Below, one piece after another: positions 1 to 5,908 of a DNA stretch of 8,643 nucleotides. Under the pieces are notes generated by a model. The model worked only from the letters and a program-made list of their open reading frames with translations. It was not told the DNA's origin and did not search any database. This stretch comes from Chroococcidiopsidaceae cyanobacterium CP_BM_RX_35 (GTDB taxonomy: Bacteria; Cyanobacteriota; Cyanobacteriia; Cyanobacteriales; Chroococcidiopsidaceae). Within the stretch, counting starts at the first letter, position 1; each line of letters starts with the position of its first letter. Made by a program: the position numbers and the translations under genes. The stretch lies in NCBI GenBank assembly GCA_019242465.1, contig JAFAVL010000187.1:1-8643 (forward strand), given 5' to 3'.

Positions 1-927
1 ATTAATTCGTGGACCAAGGCGAAACCCAATATCCTCCGGCTTCAAAGATTTCGTTTTCCCTGTCTCCCCCTGCCTCCCCTGTGCCCCCTCCCTCCCCTGC
101 TCTCTTCCCTGCACCCCCGCCACCTGAATTAGCGCCTGTACCCCTGCTAACTGGGACTGAGGTAACTGCCGCAAGCCACGTTTGACCCAGCGCCGATTGA
201 CACCTGTTAAGGGAGCTAAATCGGCAATGGTTCCCAATGTAAATAGTTCTAGCAATGGCTTCACTATGCCTTTAGCTTGACCTAACTGTTGGGCAAGAGA
301 CACCGCAAGGATATAAGCGACTCCCACACCAGCAAGGCTGCGGTAAGGTGATGCGGCATCAATCAGCTTAGGGTTGAGGATAGCATCAGCATCTGGCAGT
401 TTTTGTGGAAGTTCGTGATGATCTGTGACAATCACTTTTAGACCCAACTGTTTTGCTTTGGCAATCGGTTCCACTGCTGAAATGCCATTATCTACAGTCA
501 AAATTAGCTGCACGCCTTCTCGGTAAAACTCTTCAACGATCCTGATGTTTATGCCATAGCCGTCCTTCATCCGGCTAGGAATGGCATAATCAATCTCTGC
601 ACCTAACCACCGGAATGCTCGCAGTAAGAGAGCAGTACTGGTCATGCCATCAGCATCGTAATCACCGCAAATGGCAATTTTTTGCCTTCTTGCGATCGCT
701 TCAGCCAACAACTCCAAACAGATTACCAGATCAGGAAACTCCTCAAGTGGCGATGGTAAAAATTGGGACTCAGGATCTAAAAATGCTTGCGCTTGTTCCA
801 GCGTTTCGATCCCTCTATTCACCAGCAGTTGAGTCACTATAGGTGAAAGCTGAGTTGTTTGTGCCAGCTGTATAGCCCATTCATTCTGAGTGGGGTAAAT
901 CTGCCATCGATGATTCGGCAACCGCAT
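1..927 (-). CDS. recJ: Single-stranded-DNA-specific exonuclease RecJ, N-terminal 309 codons (3' end outside window)
   Basis: RecJ is a cytoplasmic 5'-3' single-strand DNA exonuclease of the DHH phosphoesterase family, acting in recombinational repair and mismatch repair. The frame is open from the ATG at 927 to base 1. The start MRLPNHRWQIYPTQ fits cyanobacterial RecJ as I recall it. Seen motifs: motif I CGDYDADGMTST (residues 87-98), TVDNGIS (144-150), the DHH motif VTDHHE (167-172) and GTIADLAPL (232-240). These supply the Asp/His ligands for the catalytic metal ions. The frame then reaches LKPEDIGFRLGPRIN (295-309), the entry to the second core half; the DHHA1 and OB parts lie outside. Odd feature: about 20 residues rich in Gly, Arg, Gln and Glu (roughly 273-293) are inserted between LIQVAG and SLKPEDIGF, encoded by a G-rich repeat. 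The start codon overlaps the permease stop (TAATG), which suggests translational coupling. Identification is very secure. Confidence 0.95.
   Translation of the reverse strand, partial: MRLPNHRWQIYPTQNEWAIQLAQTTQLSPIVTQLLVNRGIETLEQAQAFLDPESQFLPSPLEEFPDLVICLELLAEAIARRQKIAICGDYDADGMTSTALLLRAFRWLGAEIDYAIPSRMKDGYGINIRIVEEFYREGVQLILTVDNGISAVEPIAKAKQLGLKVIVTDHHELPQKLPDADAILNPKLIDAASPYRSLAGVGVAYILAVSLAQQLGQAKGIVKPLLELFTLGTIADLAPLTGVNRRWVKRGLRQLPQSQLAGVQALIQVAGVQGREQGREGAQGRQGETGKTKSLKPEDIGFRLGPRIN
52..118 (-). repeat. G-rich short-repeat tract inside recJ, with G-quadruplex motif
   Basis: On the recJ coding strand this tract is a purine-rich run of imperfect CAGGGGAGG-like units. On the plus strand it shows as C-runs at 58-60, 66-70, 76-79, 84-88, 90-92, 94-97, 107-109 and 114-118. 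The first six are separated by 5, 5, 4, 1 and 1 bases, which meets the usual G3+N1-7 G-quadruplex rule on the coding strand and in the mRNA. Similar G-rich repeats are common between genes in cyanobacteria; here the tract has no stop codon and is translated as a Gly/Arg/Gln/Glu-rich linker. Quadruplex formation is inferred from the pattern. Confidence 0.75.
692..699. repeat. HIP1 octamer GCGATCGC (first of five in the window)
   Basis: The palindrome GCGATCGC occurs here inside recJ and again at 3950-3957 and 4176-4183 (sbcD), 5108-5115 (PNPOx-like gene) and 6428-6435 (MocR-type regulator). All five copies are intragenic. HIP1 is strongly over-represented in many cyanobacterial genomes, so this supports the taxonomic assignment. 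None was found in the permease, GNAT or monooxygenase genes. Confidence 0.85.
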
Positions 928-929
928 TA
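925..929 (-). promoter_or_regulatory. TAATG stop/start overlap joining permease and recJ
   Basis: The permease TAA (929-927) shares its last A with the recJ ATG (927-925). This arrangement usually means that ribosomes finishing the upstream gene restart on the downstream one, and it decides the recJ start. There is no room for an independent promoter between the genes, although one inside the permease gene cannot be excluded. Confidence 0.7.
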
Positions 930-2762
930 GAGGTAATATCTCACAGTGGTCACAACTCGGCTTTTCTTAGCACGCAGAGCTCTCTTTAAGAAAAAGGCCG
1001 TTTGGTTGTGCAAAAGACCCTCCCACCAATTCCGTGTCACGAAAGCGGGAATGATTATTGTTGACAAAACACCTGGATGATCTGCTTCAAACTCACTAAC
1101 AAATCTACAAATCGGAGATATCAAAGAGCGATAAGGGGATTCCAAAATTACTAGAGGAATATCTTGTTCTAACTCTTGCCATTGTTGTTGCAATTTTTCG
1201 TGGTCTGTTAAACCAATATCAACATGGATACCAACAATCTCATCGGCAATGCTGCGGGCATAATCAAGTGCTTCTACTGTTCCTTTATTCAGTTGACCAA
1301 TGATTACCACTGCTGGGTGGGTTGAGACTTCCACTTTTGGCCTAGGAATGTAACCTCTAGGTCCAAGATCTCGCACGCTGACTTCTTCAGCCACAAACCG
1401 ATAGTGCCGATTAATAGCCAGAAATAAGCTTACTAACAAAGGAACTGCCACTACAACTATCCAAGCTCCTCCAAGGAACTTCGTTGAGATAATCACACCC
1501 AGAACAACTGCTGTAGAAATGGCTCCTAAGCCATTCATGAGGGCACTAGCCTGCCAACCTGATGTCCGCTCTTTAAACCACCGACGTACCATTCCAGCCT
1601 GAGATAGAGTAAACGAGGTGAACACGCCTACTGCATAGAGAGGAATAATCGCGCTAACTTCCCCTTCAAATATAATGATTAAAACAGCAGCAAACAGGCT
1701 GAGCAGAATAATGCCATTTGAGTATACTAAGCGTTCACCTAATAGGGATAATTGGCGAGGCAAAAACCCATCACGTGCCAAAAAGTAACAAAGCCTGGGA
1801 AAGTCTGCAAAGCTAGTATTGGCGGCTAAGATTAAGACAAACAAAGTAGCGACTTGGAGAAAGTAATAAAGTGGTCCATTCCCTAAAATATTGTGACCCA
1901 ATAGAGAGAGTACTGTTTGTTTTTCTCCTGGAACAACATGATAAGTGTGAGCTAGATAGGTGATGCCAATAAACATTACCCCCAGAATTGCACCAAGGTA
2001 TAATAAAGTTAAACGGGCATTTTTCCACTCTGGTTGCTTAAAAGCTAAGACACCGTCTGATATGGCTTCTACCCCTGTAAGTGCAGTACATCCAGCAGAA
2101 AATGCTCTCAAAATAAAAAATAAGCTGAGTGATTCTTTGACTGGTAAATTTGGATAACTTGAAGGAACATGTCCAGCAGCTTGTTTGAATAAACCAAGAC
2201 CAATCAAGACAAAAATACTGACAATAAACGCATAAGTAGGAATCATAAACAGTTTGCCTGATTCCCTTAATCCTCTCAAATTCGCGAGCATTAACAAGAA
2301 AATAAACAGCAAGCAAAGCTCCACGGTAAAACCATGTAGTTTGGGAATTGCTGAGGTGAGGGCGGCTGTCCCGGCAGAGATACTTACGGTAACTGTCAGG
2401 ATGTAGTCGATCATCAGTGAGCCGCCTGCCACCAATCCTGGATAGAGACCTAAGTTCTCACGGGCAACAATGTAGGAACCGCCACCCTTGGGATAAGCTC
2501 GAATCGTTTGCCTGTAGGAAAGCACAACCATGACTAGCAGTAGGATAATTGCAATTGCAATGGGTAGAGACAAACCAAGAGTGCCACTTCCCGCTGCTAC
2601 CAGAACCAGCAGAATCTCTTCTGTTGCGTAAGCAACGGAGGATAGAGCATCTGATGAAAGTACCGCCAAGGCGGCAGCGTTACTCAATCGTTCTTCAGCG
2701 TGAGCACTCGTTGGTAGAGATTTACCCAGTAAAAATTCCTTAAGCCGCAAAGAGAATGACAT
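927..2762 (-). CDS. KimA/YdaO-like APC-superfamily permease (potassium or amino-acid importer)
   Basis: This 611-residue inner-membrane transporter has about 12 hydrophobic segments in residues 1-460, then a soluble tail of about 150 residues. It resembles Bacillus subtilis KimA (formerly YdaO), a proton-coupled potassium importer, along its whole length from memory. Shared stretches are LSSDALSSVAYATEE (35-49, in TM1), YPKGGGSYIVARENLG, IDYILTVTVSISAGT, TALTGVEAISDG, the tail motif SPYRSL and the near-terminal LHNQTAF. The TM1 Asp38 and Tyr45 sit where KimA has ion-pathway residues, and the soluble tail matches KimA's cytoplasmic regulatory domain. Databases may label it simply APC family amino-acid permease; potassium as substrate is inferred from similarity. 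The start ATG has no strong Shine-Dalgarno. It is followed without a gap by recJ. No c-di-AMP riboswitch, such as controls B. subtilis kimA, is recognisable upstream. Confidence 0.85.
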   Translation of the reverse strand: MSFSLRLKEFLLGKSLPTSAHAEERLSNAAALAVLSSDALSSVAYATEEILLVLVAAGSGTLGLSLPIAIAIILLLVMVVLSYRQTIRAYPKGGGSYIVARENLGLYPGLVAGGSLMIDYILTVTVSISAGTAALTSAIPKLHGFTVELCLLFIFLLMLANLRGLRESGKLFMIPTYAFIVSIFVLIGLGLFKQAAGHVPSSYPNLPVKESLSLFFILRAFSAGCTALTGVEAISDGVLAFKQPEWKNARLTLLYLGAILGVMFIGITYLAHTYHVVPGEKQTVLSLLGHNILGNGPLYYFLQVATLFVLILAANTSFADFPRLCYFLARDGFLPRQLSLLGERLVYSNGIILLSLFAAVLIIIFEGEVSAIIPLYAVGVFTSFTLSQAGMVRRWFKERTSGWQASALMNGLGAISTAVVLGVIISTKFLGGAWIVVVAVPLLVSLFLAINRHYRFVAEEVSVRDLGPRGYIPRPKVEVSTHPAVVIIGQLNKGTVEALDYARSIADEIVGIHVDIGLTDHEKLQQQWQELEQDIPLVILESPYRSLISPICRFVSEFEADHPGVLSTIIIPAFVTRNWWEGLLHNQTAFFLKRALRAKKSRVVTTVRYYL

Positions 2763-2914
2763 ACAAAGTTCACTTGTACTTGGTTTTGCTGCCGCTCAGT
2801 TGGCTGACCTAATAACCACCGAGCAAGTAATATTGAAATTTTGGCAGATCTAGTACCAATTAATGGTAATTTTTGCCTCTATTCCCTAAAACATTTCCTG
2901 GTAGAAGGTGTGAA
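2763..2914 (-). other. Upstream region of the permease; no clear promoter
   Basis: This AT-rich leader holds no gene. A small dyad, TACCA-N5-TGGTA, lies at 2854-2868 and could be an operator, but its 5-bp arms are weak evidence. I found no convincing -35/-10 pair and no conserved core of the ydaO-type c-di-AMP riboswitch. Confidence 0.4.
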
Positions 2915-2934
2915 CAACTAGCATCTGCTAGTTG
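2915..2934. repeat. Perfect inverted repeat with 9-bp arms
   Basis: CAACTAGCA and TGCTAGTTG form a perfect inverted repeat separated by two bases. Folded, it gives a stem of about 8 bp with a tight loop. It lies between sbcD and the permease, 16 bases from a second stronger hairpin at 2951-2973. It could be a termination or RNA-processing hairpin, or the leader of the permease transcript. Confidence 0.6.
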
Positions 2935-2950
2935 AGCTTGCGGTAGAGCG

Positions 2951-2973
2951 CAGCCGGAGTGGAACTCCGGCTG
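2951..2973 (-). terminator. GC-rich hairpin after sbcD, possible terminator
   Basis: CAGCCGGAGT and ACTCCGGCTG form a perfect 10-bp GC-rich stem with a 3-base loop, beginning 13 nt after the sbcD stop codon. No U-tract follows on the minus strand (the next bases are CGCTCTACC), so it is not a textbook intrinsic terminator. Cyanobacteria lack Rho and may end transcripts at such hairpins, or it may protect the mRNA 3' end. It could also belong to a dispersed palindromic repeat family. Confidence 0.45.
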
Positions 2974-2986
2974 ACCTTTGAGGACG

Positions 2987-4315
2987 TTACAGTAGACGCA
3001 ACTGGTTATCTAAACTCGCCGTCTGCAACTGGCTCGATTGACCTGTGATCGTAGTCGGTTCTGCTTCAAAGCGAGTTGAGTCAAGCACCACTTCCGGCTC
3101 GGCTGCTAGCAGATTATGCGCCGCCTCTAGCATCTCAGCAGCAATATCCTTCAAGTCTGCTCGATTATTTAAGTAGGCTTTTAGGGCGTCCATTGGATCG
3201 AGGCTGTTACTAGCTCCTAGTTCCGGCAGGCGAGGTCGAGCTAGCTGGCTGACGAGTTCTGGGTGAATTGTGTAGCTATGGGCAGCACTTAAAGCCTGGT
3301 GTAGCGACACTGGATCGATTTGATCCAGCTGTTCGGAGCGGAGTTTGTAAATCAATCGCACTACGGCATCTTGGATCTGCTTTTTCTCTATTGCTTTGTG
3401 CAAATCTGCTTGCGAATCATCCGCACTAGACACATCTACTTCTATGGTGCGGAAGGGTCGAACTGGCAAGGGACAAAATTCCCATTGAGCGTTGCCTTGC
3501 TCTAGTTGCACCATCACAAAGCCTTTTTCTTCTTTTTCTTCGCTGAAATCAACCCGCTCGATACTGCCTGGGTAGATGATGGGAGGATCGTTGGACTTGT
3601 TGAGGTTTTGGTGCCGATGGACGTGACCCAGGGCAACATAGTCAAAGCAAGAGCGAGTTAGCAATGATAGGGGAATTGTAAAGCCTTTACCCACTGCTAA
3701 GAAACGCTCAGCTCCCAAGTTGGCGTTGTCAGTCATCAAATGACCTAGTAAAACAGTTGGCACATCTGGTTTGAGGCGGCGGATTTCGCCTTCTAGGGCA
3801 ACTCGAAGACGTTCGATTAACAATTGGTTAACTTCCGCCAGCGCTAAACCTTCGGTCTCTGGGCGAGTCAGTAAACTAGAGCGAGTTAGCCAAGGGAGGG
3901 TGATAACCTGGACAGGACCACTACGGGTTTGAATGTGATGGGTCATAAAGCGATCGCCCACAACAAACCCTGGTACCCCTAACGTGCGATAGATACATAA
4001 ACTTGCACCCCCTTGCCCCTGGGAATGCTGATCGTGGTTTCCTACTAATAGAACAGTGGGAATTTGGGCATCTACTAGACGGCGAAACTGACTGGCGAAG
4101 GCTTCTTGTACGAACGGCGGCGGTGTAGCATCAGGGAAGGCATCGCCACCAAATAGGACTAGATCGACTGAGGAAGCGATCGCTTGGTCAATGCAGCGCG
4201 ACAGTGTGCTGACAAAATCTTCTAGCCGTGTATTTAACCCGGTTGCTGGATTAATGCGTCCGTGGGAAAAGCCACTGCCTAGATGAATATCAGATAAATG
4301 CAGGACTTTAATCAT
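2987..4315 (-). CDS. sbcD: SbcD/Mre11-type DNA repair exonuclease subunit
   Basis: This 442-residue calcineurin-like metallophosphoesterase matches SbcD, the nuclease subunit of the SbcCD complex, which opens hairpins and trims blocked double-strand ends. Metal-binding motifs appear in the family order: SDIHLG (8-13, Asp9 and His11), GGDAF (56-60, Asp58), GNHDQ (92-96, Asn93, His94, Asp95), then LLGHLM and LGHVHRHQ further on. The length is close to the roughly 400 residues of E. coli SbcD. A C-terminal extension after about residue 340 is helical and ends in a Ser/Thr/Gln-rich tail of no known role. The ATG start places the first beta strand (IKVLHLSDIH) at the N-terminus as expected. No sbcC ATPase gene adjoins it; the upstream neighbour is divergent. 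A stand-alone Mre11-like phosphoesterase is the alternative label. Confidence 0.9.
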   Translation of the reverse strand: MIKVLHLSDIHLGSGFSHGRINPATGLNTRLEDFVSTLSRCIDQAIASSVDLVLFGGDAFPDATPPPFVQEAFASQFRRLVDAQIPTVLLVGNHDQHSQGQGGASLCIYRTLGVPGFVVGDRFMTHHIQTRSGPVQVITLPWLTRSSLLTRPETEGLALAEVNQLLIERLRVALEGEIRRLKPDVPTVLLGHLMTDNANLGAERFLAVGKGFTIPLSLLTRSCFDYVALGHVHRHQNLNKSNDPPIIYPGSIERVDFSEEKEEKGFVMVQLEQGNAQWEFCPLPVRPFRTIEVDVSSADDSQADLHKAIEKKQIQDAVVRLIYKLRSEQLDQIDPVSLHQALSAAHSYTIHPELVSQLARPRLPELGASNSLDPMDALKAYLNNRADLKDIAAEMLEAAHNLLAAEPEVVLDSTRFEAEPTTITGQSSQLQTASLDNQLRLL

Positions 4316-4429
4316 TTTCAGGTGTTCTTAATCAAATGTAGTTTATCAGCACTTCTCTTTAATATAAGCTTAGATAACTGTAGTTAATCGTTAGGGTATG
4401 CCCTGAAACAACTAACCAGTTTGCGTTCT
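4316..4429. promoter_or_regulatory. Divergent control region between sbcD and the antitoxin-like gene
   Basis: These 114 AT-rich bases separate two divergent starts and should hold promoters in both directions. On the minus strand TATATT (plus-strand 4361-4366), about 46 nt before the sbcD ATG, is a possible -10 box, but no good -35 precedes it. A short imperfect dyad, AGGG-TATG-CCCT (4393-4404), lies upstream of the small gene. Confidence 0.35.
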
Positions 4430-4588
4430 ATGAATACATTCGATCAAGTGTTAGAAACTGCTTTGCAACTGCCCTACGAACAGCAGGAAATACTGATTAA
4501 AATTTTGCAAAATCGCCATCATGAAAGCCGCCGTGCAGAAATGGCTGCGGATGCCCAACAAACCTTAGCTGATTTCCATACAGGCTAA
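4430..4588 (+). CDS. Short antitoxin-like protein, apparently C-terminally truncated
   Basis: This 52-residue ORF begins MNTFDQVLETALQLPYEQQE and continues through ILIKILQNR, SRRAEMAADAQQTLADFHTG to TAA at 4586-4588. It resembles small cyanobacterial proteins annotated as type II antitoxins or hypothetical proteins: a helix with an L-P-x-x-Q-Q-E turn, then an RRAEIAADA-like helix. From memory these run to about 70-75 residues, continuing past a TG-K-(L/F) stretch with an AEL-containing helix that normally contacts the toxin. Here the frame stops right after TG. Removing one T (GGC-T-AAATTT) would read on as GKFRY before another stop, so a frameshift plus loss of the tail is possible. No toxin gene follows; the next gene converges and ends 9 bases away. 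The role is uncertain: remnant or short stand-alone DNA-binding protein. Confidence 0.6.
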   Translation: MNTFDQVLETALQLPYEQQEILIKILQNRHHESRRAEMAADAQQTLADFHTG

Positions 4589-4597
4589 ATTTCGCTA

Positions 4598-5311
4598 CTA
4601 GTCAGCCGAGGATGTCGTTGCAGTATTGCGCCAATTGCGAGTGTAGTTGTGCAGGTAGGAGGGCAAAGAAATTTCTGATTGAAGACGGGGATCGGAAATC
4701 GGCGTGCCAGCTGTTAATTCCAGAGGTATAACACCAGCCCATACAGGTATGCTGTAGTCTCCCTCTTCATCACCTGGCGGACCTGTCCGTACTTTAGCAG
4801 ATGCCTCATCTAACGGTAGTTCAAGGACTGAAGTGACTTGAAGCTCTTGGGGAGTAGGTTGACGCACCGTTGCCCAGCGTTTCGGTACGATATGCTCGGT
4901 AAAAGCTTCTAAGGCTTTGAGTTTTTGGTTGACGTCCTGCACCACAGTTGCCGTACCGAAGATTACCACGGAGCGGTAATTCATTGAGTGATGAAATGCC
5001 GTTCGAGCTAGTACCAGCCCATCTAAGAGAGTGACTGTTATGCAAACTTCGATCCCATTGGTAAGTGAACGCATCATCCGGCTAGCGGATGAACCATGAA
5101 TATACAGGCGATCGCCCACCCGACCATAAGCAGTCGGAATCACAAACGGCTGACTGTCAACGGCAAATCCAATGTGGCATATTAATCCTTCATCCAAAAT
5201 CTGGTAAATCAGTTCGCGCTCATAATGACCCCGCGATGGCATACGCTTGAGCTTAGAACGTTGTGTAATGCTTAACTGTTCCTGACTGATTTCATCCTCT
5301 AGACTGCTCAT
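4598..5311 (-). CDS. Pyridoxamine 5'-phosphate oxidase family (flavin-binding split-barrel) protein
   Basis: This 237-residue protein belongs to the PNPOx-like split-barrel group that binds FMN or related flavins, in the subgroup containing NimA-like and general FMN-binding oxidoreductases. It is not the canonical PdxH. Visible stretches are RGHYERELIYQILDEG (27-42), HIGF (46-49), PFVIPTAYGRVGDRLYIHGSSASR (55-78), DGLVLARTAFHHSMNYRSV (97-115) and FGTATVV. The strand pairs and the GSSASR turn match the flavin-phosphate binding region of this family. A strong Shine-Dalgarno, AAGGAG (5317-5322), sits 5 nt before the ATG. The gene follows the VOC gene by 32 nt on the same strand, so the two likely form an operon, divergent from the MocR regulator. 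PNPOx-like genes next to MocR regulators are a known arrangement. The substrate is unknown. Confidence 0.85.
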   Translation of the reverse strand: MSSLEDEISQEQLSITQRSKLKRMPSRGHYERELIYQILDEGLICHIGFAVDSQPFVIPTAYGRVGDRLYIHGSSASRMMRSLTNGIEVCITVTLLDGLVLARTAFHHSMNYRSVVIFGTATVVQDVNQKLKALEAFTEHIVPKRWATVRQPTPQELQVTSVLELPLDEASAKVRTGPPGDEEGDYSIPVWAGVIPLELTAGTPISDPRLQSEISLPSYLHNYTRNWRNTATTSSAD

Positions 5312-5316
5312 TCTTA

Positions 5317-5322
5317 CTCCTT
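5317..5322 (-). promoter_or_regulatory. Strong ribosome-binding site of the PNPOx-like gene
   Basis: AAGGAG on the minus strand lies 5 nt before the ATG at 5311. It is the clearest Shine-Dalgarno in the window and fixes that start. The other genes here have weak or no such site. Confidence 0.75.
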
Positions 5323-5343
5323 ATGGTTAGATCCGCTTGCAAC

Positions 5344-5784
5344 TTAATAGAATGACCAGAGACCTGGAGTAATTAACTCAAGGAGATGTTCATCTGGGTC
5401 GCGGAAATACAGGCTCCAGCCGCCTCTTTGCCAATGAACCTTGCTGTCAATCGGGAGATTGCGCTCAGCTAGTCGTTGTTCCCACTTCTCTAGGTCAGAT
5501 GCCGCAATTGAGAATGCCACATGCAAGCGACCGCTTCCACCATGAGGAGGAATCACCCCTTCTACCGTACCGACAGGAGACATTGTTCTCCCTGGCTCAG
5601 CAGCAATACTTTTAGGAAATAGAATGAGAGCTTGTTGGTTGGGTACTTGAAGTACACAGATCATCTCATCCATAATTTCTTTTTCAAATCCAAATAAGTC
5701 TTGGTAGAACTTAACCGAGTGTGCTAAGTCCTCGACATAGAGCACGGATTCAACAACACCGTTAACCATTTGCTGCTGAGTCAT
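5344..5784 (-). CDS. VOC family (glyoxalase/bleomycin resistance/dioxygenase fold) protein
   Basis: This protein of 146 residues (from ATG at 5784) has two beta-alpha-beta-beta-beta modules of the vicinal-oxygen-chelate fold. Module 1 is GVVESVLYVEDLAHSVKFYQDLFGF (9-33) through ALILF. Module 2 is RLHVAFSI (86-93) through SLYFRDPDEHLLELITP (124-140). In this fold ligands come from the first and last strands of each module: Glu12 takes the usual first His place, and His88 and Glu136 fill the module-2 places. Metal binding is therefore plausible but atypical. A TTG at 5802 would add six residues, but neither start has a strong Shine-Dalgarno and ATG is preferred; ATG 5769 is also possible. It is the first gene of the pair with the PNPOx-like gene and diverges from the MocR regulator. 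The substrate is unknown: antibiotic binding, glyoxalase or dioxygenase activity are all possible. Confidence 0.85.
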   Translation of the reverse strand: MTQQQMVNGVVESVLYVEDLAHSVKFYQDLFGFEKEIMDEMICVLQVPNQQALILFPKSIAAEPGRTMSPVGTVEGVIPPHGGSGRLHVAFSIAASDLEKWEQRLAERNLPIDSKVHWQRGGWSLYFRDPDEHLLELITPGLWSFY

Positions 5785-5908
5785 GGAAGGTATTCTTTTC
5801 AAGAGCGGCTGTTACTTTTAGGGTAGGTTTGCCAAATGGACTCTTGCAATAGCCAATTTTGCAATTTAATATATATCCACTTTCCCAGCAGAGCCAAAGT
5901 AAGCAAAA
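5785..5908. promoter_or_regulatory. Divergent promoter region between VOC gene and MocR regulator
   Basis: This 124-nt region must hold promoters for both directions. For the regulator, TTGCAA (5844-5849) and TAATAT (5867-5872) are 17 bp apart and form a plausible sigma-70-type pair, with ATG 37 nt further on. For the VOC gene, the same palindromic TTGCAA followed by TACCCT after 18 bp on the minus strand is a weaker candidate. Overlapping promoters of this kind would let one bound regulator affect both. Confidence 0.45.
5829..5865. repeat. Three TTGC repeats at 15-bp spacing, candidate MocR operator
   Basis: TTGCCAAAT begins at 5829, TTGCAAT at 5844 and TTGCAAT at 5859, each 15 bp after the previous one. 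A second pair, GCCAAAT (5831-5837) and GCCAAT (5852-5857), lies within the same tract. MocR/GabR-type regulators are known to bind direct repeats in divergent promoters, so this is the best operator candidate. The two TTGCAA cores are also palindromes. Confidence 0.45.

Noticed and set aside
52..118. CRISPR-like or minisatellite array
   Set aside because: The units are short, imperfect and lack spacers; a G-rich low-complexity repeat in a coding frame explains them.
615..842. Plus-strand ORF of 75 codons
   Set aside because: It is antisense to the RecJ frame around the DHH motif, has no family-like features and is a shadow of recJ.
1960..2316. Overlapping short ORFs on both strands inside the permease
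   Set aside because: All lie within the well-supported permease frame and translate to sequences without domain-like patterns.
2854..2868. TACCA-N5-TGGTA dyad as an operator
   Set aside because: Five-bp arms in AT-rich sequence are expected by chance; without a regulator nearby it is noted only within the upstream region.
2763..2986. c-di-AMP (ydaO-type) riboswitch ahead of the KimA-like gene
   Set aside because: Checked because B. subtilis kimA has one. The conserved G-rich and AACC-containing core segments are not recognisable on the minus strand, and the visible hairpins do not match that fold.
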